In this document: in pieces, positions 39,401-51,400 of the stretch | How positions within the stretch are numbered: the first letter of the stretch is position 1 | Layout of the letters: each line of letters opens with the position of its first letter | NCBI GenBank assembly: GCA_026182355.1 | Contig: JAPFBL010000229.1 | Coordinates: 535,001 to 599,000, forward strand | DNA: 64,000 nt | Reading direction: 5' to 3' | Origin: Hermatobates lingyangjiaoensis | Taxonomy: Eukaryota; Arthropoda; Insecta; Hemiptera; Hermatobatidae | Program-made: the position numbers and the translations under genes | Notes under the pieces: model-generated | The model's database searches: none | Told to the model about the DNA's origin: nothing | The model's input: the letters and a program-made list of their open reading frames with translations, nothing else

Positions 39401-42400
39401 ATTAAATGTTCTTATATTGGTCACTTTATAACTGGTTTAATTTAAGTATAAACGATACCTAGATTATAGGTACATGAAATAAACATTAGACAACGTAATA
39501 ACTCTGTTATAATGCCACTATTTTCTGTTAGCAACTACATGGTGAACAATAATAATAGAAATACATAATTTCCTTAAATACACGATTCGTCGGTAGTTCC
39601 CAAGTTTATTAATGAAAAACTAGAGAAATCAAAGGTAAAAATACAAAGACTTTTGTCTTTGTATTTGAGGCTTGAAAAAAAAACTCCACTGGCTTTGTTC
39701 ATAAGTTACTTGTCAATTAATTAGTGGTATTGCTCGTAATGTATGCGGCCTTGAATAATTACTTCATGTATTTGTCACTGTGTTGTTTATTATTCTTTAA
39801 TTAATTTGTTGTTAAAGTTTTGGTAGAAATACTTGTAACTAAGCTGTTAAACGTTTTTAACTCTACTGTTGTCGGCATGAAATCACCAAGAGCGTGTACT
39901 TGAGTCAACTACTATAAATAATAGTAGTTGACTCATTTATTTGCAAATTTTGTAAGCATTTTTGATGAAATCTCCTTCGATTCCAAGTATACAAAATTAT
40001 CCAGATTCGATAGCCTGGTTAAATAAAATGTGATCAAGTCTGTTTGTGCTGCAGGGTTATTGTTTTGTTAAAACGTATGAGTTGAACTCATTTGTCGAGT
40101 GTTTAATGTTGCAGATAAGAAGCGAAGAATGTACGACATGTACGGCAGTGACATGGGCCCCAGGTCTGCCAGAGGCCACCACAATTCTGACAACGAATTC
40201 TTCACCTTCCCATTCGCCTTCAGAGATCCAGGGGATGTTTTCAGAGAGTTCTTTGGTGATTCGTCTCCCTTTTTCAACTTCTTTGGAGGTAATTTAAATT
40301 TGACTTCTTTTTTTTTATAAAATGCATTGGAATGATTTTTTTTTTGTGATATGTAAGGAGTTTTACTTACATCTATTGCTCTACTATGTGTATTGATGAA
40401 AATGGAAGACCAGTCCCAACAAAAATATATAAAACCATAAATATATTTTCAAATTTGTTTCGCACCGAAAAAACAGTGATCTAGGAAAAAGATCTAATGA
40501 TCTAAAAAAACACTAATTTTTTCCACACAAAAATGATTTTATCACACAACTCTTTTTGAACCCTTAGTGTTCATTATCAGATTACATCACCTTACTGAAG
40601 CAGATGTGAGCTAACGATGAACACTAAGTTTTCGAAACGCGTTGTACTGTTCAATCCTTTTTATGTGGAAAGACTCAGAGTAAATACCACACTATAACTT
40701 CTTTAGTAGCTCATGAGTTTCTCAATTAAGTTTGATTCAAACATAATAATATACATCATAAAAAGTGAAAATATGTCAGAATCAATTATTTTCAAGGTCT
40801 TTGCTTTACTTATTTAAAGGAATTCTGTTCGAAAAATGCACTGACTTACCTCGTACATTTCCTTCATACTACAACCGGTTTACGTCACAATCCATCAGCA
40901 AAAAAAAAATTAATTTTTCTTCAAAATTAAACAAATTTGAATTTGTTAGTTGTTTTTTGTCAATTGTAGTCTTCCTAGTCGATTTTTCCTATTCGATATT
41001 ATAGTATGTTGATTATTAGAAGATTTTTGTTATTTATTCTATTTATTAACTTAATTCGTCGAACAGAATAACATAATATTGACTAAAAAGGCAATAATTG
41101 ACTTAAGGAGATTGAAAAACACGAAATAACATCAGTCTAACAATGAATATAACCTAAGAGGTAAGCCAGTGTATTTTTCTAATCATGTTTACAAATCTCC
41201 CTGGTACAAACAATACTGTTATTTGCAGTAAAGTAAAAAAAAAATGTATTCAATAAGTTGCAGTTCATTAGTATTATTTTTTGGAAGGAAAACTACATTA
41301 TTTGTAGATCTATGAAAAACACATATAACAAAAAATGAAACACTATGAAGTATTGTAATGTACAATCAATTTGCTGAAACGAAAAATAGTTAATTACTAA
41401 AGTAGACTATTACCATTTTGTTATGTTTCAAAGGAACTCGATGGGATAAACTTTTTTAAAGAAAGTAAAGTTTCATATTTGATAGTGGAGCCCAACATAT
41501 TGTTACACGCATTTTTATATGTCTTGGAGTAATTATGTGGTGAAGACAAAATTATTCGCACATTCGTTGTAACATATTATATTAATGCCACACCTTTAGC
41601 GCATGTGTGCTCATCGTGATAAAAGATATCACAAAACTCACTACTATATTTCTACCTGATGACGACACAGTCGAAATGTAGTAGTGAGTTTTTGTGATAC
41701 CTTTTATGTATGCTCTTTCTGTGAATTTAATTTTATATATATAGAATCACTAAGAAAAGTTCAAATTGATATTTTTGTCAATCCTCATTATCAGGGAGGG
41801 AGGAGGTGCTCTTCCCAGTGCTAAGTATTGCCAACATAGGCAAGAAAGGGGAAAAGTGAAAAATGGAACGTTAAACTAACAGGAAAACATGTTTTCTTAT
41901 CTCGATCACATATATTCAACACTATTTTTCTTTTTTTCGAGTTTTGGTCTAGATATTACAGGTTAACATATGTGGTCGACATAAGAAAACACTAGACCAA
42001 ACCTCGATATATAAGAAAAATAGTGATATATATATATAAATGTGGAAAAAAATACTGAGATCTTTCAACCATAACAAGCAATCTTCGTCAGAGTCAAAAA
42101 CCCAACTGACGAAGACCGCTTGTTGTGGTTGAAAGATCTTAGTATTTTTTTCCATTTCATATTGTGGTTTGATCATTGATTGTTATTTCACATGTTTATG
42201 TGAAATCTTGTTATATATATATTTGAAAGATATATATCTGTGAACCACAGTCTAAAAGGCAGTAATAAATTCAAAAGTGGGTTTAAGAATTTTGAATCAC
42301 ATGAACTGTTCTTCATTACAATCACACAAGGACTGACAAAGACCAGTTATTTTGGTTGACAGAAGTTATATCCATTTCTGATTCCCTACTACGGTTTAGA

Positions 42401-45400
42401 CGTTAATTTTTATTTCATGAGTTTACGGTGAAATATGACCATATATATAGAATAGTGCTACAGTGATTTAGAGATGGATGTTTAAGATCTAACCTGTATT
42501 TTCCTGCGTTTTTGTTGTTGAAACAAAAACCTGTTCACAAATCAGTGTGCACTAAGAAGACTTGAAATAACTATTCGATTTGTCCTGTTGAAATGGGTGT
42601 GACCTTTTTTAAATTGATCGATGGCTTTTATCAGGATAGAGGGAGAGTGCGCTAGTGTGTATGAGCTTGATTGAGTGTTTAAAAGAAACGAGGGAGGTCG
42701 GCGCAGGACGTATGTCCAAATCCTTATTAGTACAGAAAGTGAAACTGCGAGCTGATTGAGCATGAGTTCATGAACGTTTAACGACCTACTGAACCATATT
42801 AATAATGTCGATTGCATACAAAATTACACAAATCCCTCAAATATTTGACTGTGTCAAATCATGCTGATTCTATTCAGATCATTTTCCCTTTCAGAACTGC
42901 TTGATGTGAAGTTTCAGCATTCCACCGATACCCGTATTGGTTTATAACAGTAGGACCAATCGTCAAAACTAAATTTTTTTTTGTGCACTGTACAAATGTG
43001 GGAGTTAGTATACGTGAGCATGACAGCCGTATCCTGAGGTACTAATACCTCTGCTCGAAAGGTCTTGTCGGTGCCATACTACTCAGCTTTAAAATGGTTA
43101 CACAGGTTATCATAACATGGAGTAGAACACAAGAAATGTTAGGCCCAATGATCCATTAATAAATGAGCACCAGGGGTTCATCTGATCAACACCTACTGTG
43201 ACTGGCTAAATATGATGACTTGCACGAGTCCTCTGTACGAGGAAATCTACCAACCACCACTGAGTAACAACGAAAGTGCGAATAAGTTTGACTTCCAAGT
43301 AAATTATTTTTCGGAAACACCTACTACATATAATGGGCTCCTAAAACACATCCATGACCGTGTAAGGTATTATAAGTCATGGTACTGCAGTCAACCAATT
43401 GTCTCTTGCTTGCAGACAGGAGTCGAGATGACAAGGGATTACCGTTCGGTGAGAAACACTTCACAATTTGAGAGTGTACACTAATATTCACGCTTAATGC
43501 CATACTCTTGGCTCAAGTACAATACTACTTTACTCTAATCGGGTGCGCTACTAACCATATGACCAATCGCCCTCGTCTGAGTGCTGCGTGCATATAGCAT
43601 GTCATGTTCAGTCTTCCGCTTTTAATAAAATTACAGTCGTAAGGTTTAAATAAAACAGTATGACATAATGCGAAGAGGAATAATTCGTGAGCATTTTTTA
43701 TTTAGAAAAATGTATGGAGAGGCAAAACTATTGCCCAATGATTTTTTAATAAAAAATGTTTGTTGTTAAAGATTTTGTCTTGATTTTTAAATTTCATAAC
43801 TCTTGGTTCAATTTCAGATCCTTGATCTAGAATGTCAAGAAAACAAAAGTGGGCATTATCGAGACAATGCATGGTCCACTGTATAAGGCTTTGAGTGATA
43901 ACTACTGAAGTCAACCCCTCACAATTACAGCTTACTAATTCAATGTTGCTCAACAGAGGGAATGTGTTCCCGTAGTTTTCACTTAACGCTGTAGTACCCA
44001 TGCACCACATTTCTTAACCTTCCTCATTGAGTGAATTGTTAGAGCAGTTTCTGGCAGCAGCTTCGATGTTTTGAACCCTCAATTTTACGAGCAAAAAGAA
44101 ATCGTGCCGAAAATGTCGGGTTTTGTTTTCTTAACACTCAAGATTAAAGATCTGAAATTAAACCAAAACTTTATTAAAATTATAAAATCAATACCTTATA
44201 TTTATAGCAAAACTTTTGTATTTAAAGAAAAAACAAAACATTTGTCAATTGTTTTATTTTTTATACGTTTTTCAATTTAAAAAAAACAGATTGGTCTTAT
44301 CCCTCAATCCATTAATATATACCTGTGGACTAACTAATTCCATTAAATTATTTCGTTTTTGTTTCGAAAATGGTGTCGCTTCATTCTTTCTGTTAACATT
44401 TATGAATTTGAGGTTGTAATATGTTAAAATTTGGTATTTAAGACCCTTTCCTTATTTCTTTACAAGGGTTTCCCTTATGGTGGTAAGGTTGCTGGCTACT
44501 CTCTCGGTCTCAGATAATAGATCCAAAGTCCCTACCACTGCTTTTTGCAAGTCCAGTTTTTGCTGTATGACTACTGTATATATATTTTTTAAATAAAGTC
44601 CTATATAGATGAAGAAACATAAAGAAATTAATAACACATACTTACAGTCTCTAATTTTAGGTTTGAACCAACTTTAGGAGAGATAAAAGAGATAAACCAA
44701 GCACACTGGTACAGAGACGGGTGGAGACAAAAATGTTGTAAGTACCACTTTGAGTGTAAATATAGTTCAGTGTAAAGGTAGATAAGAATCAACTTAAAAA
44801 TAACTATAAGATAGGGAATGTGAAAAAATAATAAATAACAGAAAAACAGAGGAAATGATACATAAATACTAGATAAGTTTCTAAGCATTAATAAAAATAC
44901 ATAATAGAATAGAATAAAATAAAAATAAAGAAAATAAAACTTAAAATAATATTTAGAATACAAATAATAATATTAATAAAATATTAAATAATAAAAAAGT
45001 GTATTAGATAATAAACAATAGGATAACTTAAAAACTATGTTATAATTGTTTGTTATTTTAAGTTGTTTTTTACTTTATTTTATTCCATTCTGTTATGTAT
45101 TTTTATTAATGCTTAGAAACTTAACTTTTATTTATGTATCATTTCCTCTGTTCATCCCTCTGATTTTCTTTTATTTACTACTTTTTCATATTCCTTATCC
45201 AATAATTAATTCTAAATTGATTCTTACCTTATTCTCTGGGACCGGGCGCGTATGCGGCAACAGTGATGTTCTCCAACCGTCTCTGTACCAGTGCGCTTGG
45301 TTTCCCTCTCTTATCTCTCCTGAAGACGGTTCAAACCGAAAATTAAAAACTGTAAGTGTGTGTTTTTTAATTTGAGTTTCTTCATCTACATTGAACTTTA

Positions 45401-48400
45401 TATATATAGACTTATTTCTAAATTTTGGATAGCAGTCTAATCTTGAAAGTTCATAACATAGTGAAAAATAAACTGTACTCGACAAATTTGCTCCTTAATT
45501 AACTTTTAACTTTTCCTACTTAACGTTCCGGTTATTTCATGCTTACGAAATAACACGTTTGTTATATGTTATTTCAATGTTTTTCAACTATTCGCCAGCC
45601 ACCATCAGTATTTTAACTGTTTATCTTGAGTGTATGATTTATGTGATTCAGTGGGTAATTTTGAAGTGTGTTTTTAATCCGTATAGGGACGAATGGACTG
45701 AAAAATCTGACATTATGTGAGAATTGCTTATTCTACTCTATTTTATGGTTGATATCTTTATCAAGTTACCTGAGTATAAACATCAGCAAGAAGTTCAGAA
45801 ATGATACTAAGATCACTCGACCAAAATAACTGGCTCTCACCAGAGTCACAACGATGAATCAATCGAGGGCCAGTTTCTTTAGTCGAAAGGTACTAATCAA
45901 ATTTCTGAATTTCTTACTGTGGTTTAGACTACCTTATATTGCATAGAGATAATAGAGGAGCAGTTTTAATTTCTTGATACTACCTCTTCCTTGAGAGGTC
46001 CTGTTTGAATTGATTGGGCACTATTTCGGGTAATAATTGGTTCCAATGAAACAGACAACAATAAATACTATAGATTGAATGTATTATATGTGTATGGGGA
46101 ATAAACATGTGTTTATCGTACCGTCATTTATGAAGGTTAAATTAAATTCATTCTGAAGTAAATATATCATTGTACGGTATTCTTTTCAAGAGGATATATA
46201 TTCGTAAGATAACAGAATATAAAAAAGATATAGTATATGTAAGTTAATTGAGGTATAGGGGTTAATTGTTAGTTAGGAGACGTAAAATTTGAATTTTTTT
46301 TTTAATAATCAATGATTGTCGTTCTGCTGATGTACCCTTGTTTGAGTACTAACTGTTTCTGTTGCTACAGTGATGGAACAGGACATGTTTGGTAAGTGAT
46401 CTATGATCTTCTTGGTACGAGGGTAGCTTCTTCCTTTGCTTCCTCACCTCCAGTATTACTGTTACCTCTTTTAAAAATACTTTTCTTTTTCTTTCATATG
46501 TATTGACAAAATCATTCAGCCATTCATCATCCAGTAGAGTTTTTGTTATTTTCTTCATTCTGCAATTACCAGCTCACGTTAAACTTACTGAACACTCCAC
46601 ACACAATAATAAAGTTAAAATGTTTTTTAATTTATAAAATTAAATTTCAACATATGTAGAAACAAAAATATAACTTGATATATATTATGCAAACTTAAGA
46701 ACTTCACAAATTGAAAAGTACATTCATGGTCCCCTACGCCGTACTGAAATGAAGTATTGATAGTAGTAAACTAAAGCAGATAAATGTTTCATTTACAGCA
46801 TCATGGTTTCATCTATTATTGACATATGATTGTAAGGATTTCATTTTGTTATGAATGCATTGTAGTTCTGCATATCTTTTTGTTTATGGTTTTTTCGTAT
46901 AATATTGTTGTATTAGTAATCAGTATTTTAAAAAGCATGCCGAATTGAGTTGTAGAAATAAAATATATCAAAGATAGGAGAAAGCCTTTAAGAATATAAG
47001 TACTATATTATCATTGGTTCGATGGTAATGACGTTTTCGGTGTTGTATCAAAGGAGGGCAAGGCCATTAGATATTCTGATGATTACTACTTTGCTTTGTT
47101 TCAAATAGAAGCTAAAGTATTTATGGACGCTTATGATTACTACTTAGTTATTTGATGATTATGTCTTTGTCAGCGTTGTATCAAAATGAAGCGAAGACTT
47201 TTAGATATTCTGATGATTACTGCTTTGCATTTTTTCAAACAGAAGGTTAAATATTTATGGACGCCTATGATTACTACTTAGTTGTTTGATGATTGTTTTG
47301 ATAGCGTTGTATCAAAATGAAACGAAGATCTTTAGGAATTCCGATGATTACCACTGTGGGTTATTTCCAAAGTGAACAGAAGCTCTTTATAGACTAGTAA
47401 TTATACTTTAACCTATGATCATATTTGTCTGAATTTGTTTTTGTAGAATTCTCTAATATTATAGATAAATACAAATTTAAATTAGTTGACTCATTGAGTG
47501 ATGTTTGTTCATGTTGAACCCATTTCTGGCATTATACTAAACTATTTTGAAACTAAATTATGAAGTGCAAATAAATCTAGAATTGGTTAGGTTCACAGTA
47601 AAATTAAGGAATTGAAATATTTTTTTAGGCATGTTGATTTTCGCTATGAAAGATTTATTAGTTAACTTTGTTTTATATCAGTTAGTTTAAATTGTTTGTT
47701 TAATGAATTCAAAGTTTCTTTGTTACCTGGAGGATCCCTTGAGTATTAGAGGTTCTCACTGTACTCGATTTGTTGACTATGGAAGGCACCTGTTCTGTTT
47801 ATATTCTAATACCATCTGATATATTTGAGTTCACGATTTTCCTTTTCAAAAAGTCTTACTTTTTTATTAAATTATTTTTCCTGTATCTAAATTACTTCTG
47901 CTTGTATCATTCCACACATTTTCTTTGTTAATTTTTCTCTTAGTTGCTATTTATTAATTAATTTTTCCTACTTTCTGTATTTTTATAAACTTTCCGTAAA
48001 ATAAAACCAAAAAGTAGGATTTGATTGTTTTATTTGAACCAGAAATGATATATTCCTCATTTATTTTGTCCTATTGCGTCAGTTGGTCGACATGTATTAT
48101 TCACCGTATGTGTTTCATCGTAACCAAATTTATGATAGGAAACTTGAAAAATAGATATTGTCGTGTACAAACTATTTCACCAGCTTGATAAAATAAATAG
48201 TAATGATTATTGTGCCCTAGGAAATAAGTGATGATATATTACAATGAAAACTCTTCAACACCAAAATTAGACCAACAATAACTATTCTCAAGGAGTGTTG
48301 CCGAAACAATTGAGAATCGTATGTTTCTTCTTTTAACTGACGTATTTGATGGCATATAGGACGTATGGGCATATTTCAGTGGGTCTAAAAGTTAGTAGCG

Positions 48401-51400
48401 TATTCAAGCGTATATGTACTCTTGATAGCAGTCTATTGCAGGCATTAAAGCATAAAAGTCATCATTGGTTTTTAAAGTAATGGCAATAATACTGTTAATA
48501 ATAAGAGTTAGTGTGTCTCGGGAGCCTCAACCCGAGATGTGTATAGGAGGTCTCAACTTCCGAGTATAACAAGATTTGATGAGCCAACATTTTGGAAAAA
48601 AAAATGCGTTTTATATGCCGTCAAGTCCGTTATTTGTTTATTTAAAGTTCCTTATATTAATAAAGTTATAGCTGAAGGAGAAAAACATCCTATCACTGCA
48701 AAGTGTTTAACCTCACTTGTCAACTAATTTGCACTAATGATAGGAACTGCTTAGTCATAAGCATACTTTTAACAGCTCACGAGCAAACCTTGTAATTTTT
48801 ATAAATAACATGATTTCACAAATTGTTTAACCGTCACTAATGAACTAAATTGCACAGATGATTGTTGGCACTGCTAATGACACACTGAAGTCATGCTGAA
48901 TTTTTTTGTAACAATAACGCTTGAATTAAATATATTTCTTTCTCTAGGTAGTTTTTTTTTGTGAAAACTAAACATACTGTGTAATTGTCTTTTTCATTTA
49001 TGTTTAAATGTAGCCAACAAATAAACCAAGCAGAGGACAAATAATTGAAATAGCAAATTGTTACTTTTTTTTGTAAGTATTGATCCATGGGTTTCAGGTC
49101 GTCAGTTTTAGAAAAACTTTAAGCTATCCTTGTTGATATGGGCTCACAATAACGTTTCTTTTCATGATCCTGTTTAAAATTTGATCCCAATAATGTATGG
49201 ATTCATAGATGATTAAGTATTCAAATGATACCTGCTACAGTTGTTTATAGTTTGAGCGAAAATATTTCGAATTGTAAATATAAATTGGATCTTTCTTCAG
49301 AGTATTTAAACACTGAGCCCATTATTTTTATATTAAATATCTATTTTAATATTTAATTGAATATGTGACTTTTCATTTTATAAATAACTTTTTTAGGAAT
49401 TATAAATTGCCAATTTTGCTCATACATACACATGGTTTTCGAGATTTACTTCTCAGTAAATACATAGTTGGATTCTTATAAGCACCAAAGTTCAAGCAAA
49501 ATATGTTTACTTAAATCAAAATCAAATGTTATTGTTTCCATAAATTATTTGACTGGATGAAAAGGCACAGAACTCGATAAAATAACCACATGATGGTTGG
49601 CGACTTTTTAAATAGTAAAACAGTCAGTTCTCCATATTGTAGGAAAATCAATTTATTTATGTGTGAAGGCTGACATATGAATATAGATTCATACATATTG
49701 ATATGAATGTAGGAGTCATAGGTTTAAGCCCCTTAACTCCTGTAGTCTGTGTTGTTGTTTTAATGTTGTCTAATGGTGTTTGATTGACAGAGAACAGAGA
49801 TGGATGCCGAAACAGAGGTCATCACCATGACATATCATTGGCCCAGCTGTTCCATCCATTCGGCAATAACTCATTTGAAGATATACTCTCTGGCTATGGT
49901 GTGAACAACAGAGGGTCGCAGGTCTTCACGTCTTTCTCCTCTTTCGATGGCAACGCCATGCCCAATGTGTCGAAGAGAACTGTCACCTCGACTAGGTTCA
50001 TTGGAGGCAAAAAGATCACTACCAAGAAGTAAGTCAGATCTGGCTATCTTGTCTAAAGTTAAAACAAGTCTCCACATAGATCTTTTGTAGAAACCAAGCG
50101 ATACAACAGGTGGCAAATGTAACCTGAGTAAGTAAGATGTGTTAGAACAGGATTATTTTCTATAATATTTCGTCCTCCACTTGTCTAAAGTAGGTAAATA
50201 CTACGTAATTACAAACTTTCCAACTAAATGATAACCTAAAAAATCCAGCCCCGACCCGATATATATATATATATATATATAATATACCGGGTATATATTG
50301 CAGTTTTATTCTCTAGCAGCCAAATAATTTCGGTCGTCTGTTTTATCTAAATTATTTTTTTTATAACAAAGATTCGTTAAGTTTAATGATGAAAAGAAGC
50401 TTTTATTAATTAATGTGATGCTGGAACTGAGAAAACAGTCGTGAAAGTACTTGTGTAAATGAGAAAATTAACCCATGACCCTGTCAAAACATTAGGTAAA
50501 TTAATTAAGCTTTGGTTTCAGATGGACTGAAAGTAAAAAAGTCGTCCTTTACCTGTATGTTTAGTTTATGGATATAAGGCAAGGACTCTTGACTCCTAAT
50601 AAACAAAGTGAATATTTAAAAAGCAAGCACTCTAATTTAAAGAAAAAACTAGCCAGGTTTTAAAAGTTTAATACCCACCCATATACCGTTTAATATATAA
50701 ATATATATTTATTTAAAAAAAATTAGCGAGACCTGATTGTCATTTTGGACCCAACTATAATAATTTTCATTTTGGGTCGGCACGACCCAACAGTAGTAAT
50801 TGTCATTTCGATCCCGAATTTCGGGTGGGATCCGGCTCGGGTTTAGGATCTTACCTCTAATACATACTACCAAAGATACCAAATAAAATATCTAATAAAA
50901 TGTATCAACTAATACTAGGAAGTATTTTATATACTATATATATCAAATATTGATCGCTGTATAATACCATATATGACAAATGAACGATGTTTTTTTGATA
51001 TCTACCCTGGACTACATATATCAAATGAATGATTTGCCCGCCATTCTATAAACAGAAGGCTTAAATATATTTTTAAAAAATCAGTACACTGACATTTAGT
51101 TGGAGAGGAAATTGAGGATTTCACTTTTTATTTATGACCCTATAAACAAAAATAAAATTACCTGCTAAATTTTTATTAAATTCCACAGATGAAGTTTTGC
51201 ATATTTTAAAAGGTAATTGATCAAACTGATGAATTCTTCTTTGGATGTTGAGTTCCTTTTCATGAGCATTTCAGTACATGCTATTAACATTATCTGCATT
51301 CTTCGGAATTTGGCCGACCAATTATGCATTTCCTTCAAAACTTATGAAGTTTTGCAAATTCTCTGTGTCTGTGTGGTCAGAATTTCTCAAAAATGAAAGA

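Larger units (their letters stand above)
31719..40114 (+). other. Intron 3 of the DNAJB6-like gene (8.4 kb)
   Basis: No further gene is supported; the longest open frame (118 codons, 35318-35674) has no recognisable motif. The intron contains the hAT element at 34.48 kb, a 60-bp tandem repeat at 37.77 kb, two copies of a roughly 73-base dispersed segment (37.6 and 39.45 kb), and two short perfect palindromes near 39.64 and 39.90 kb. Confidence 0.85.
40289..49790 (+). other. Intron 4 of the DNAJB6-like gene (9.5 kb)
   Basis: Repeat-rich and without a supportable gene. It holds a short CTGANGA-type element at 40.56 kb, a compact inverted repeat with the same motif at 41.63 kb, a foldback at 41.92 kb, three family A copies (42.04, 42.34, 45.79 kb), the inverted family C pair (44.64-45.37 kb) and a 131-bp tandem repeat (47.02 kb). 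Open frames of 90-111 codons at 43.2-45.4 kb were examined: those at 44.6-45.4 kb are translations of the family C pair, and the others are not recognised. Confidence 0.85.

Noticed and set aside
43702..44010. 102-codon open frame on the minus strand
   Set aside because: No recognisable motif of a reverse transcriptase, transposase or host protein; it lies in repeat-rich intron 4.
44628..45375. Two similar hydrophobic open frames on opposite strands, at first sight a diverged gene pair
   Set aside because: Their similarity is explained by the inverted duplication of a non-coding repeat; the frames are mostly low-complexity T-rich translation.
48539..48727. 62-codon open frame after a short TCTCGGG/CCCGAGA hairpin
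   Set aside because: Short, no motif, inside intron 4; the hairpin has only seven base pairs.
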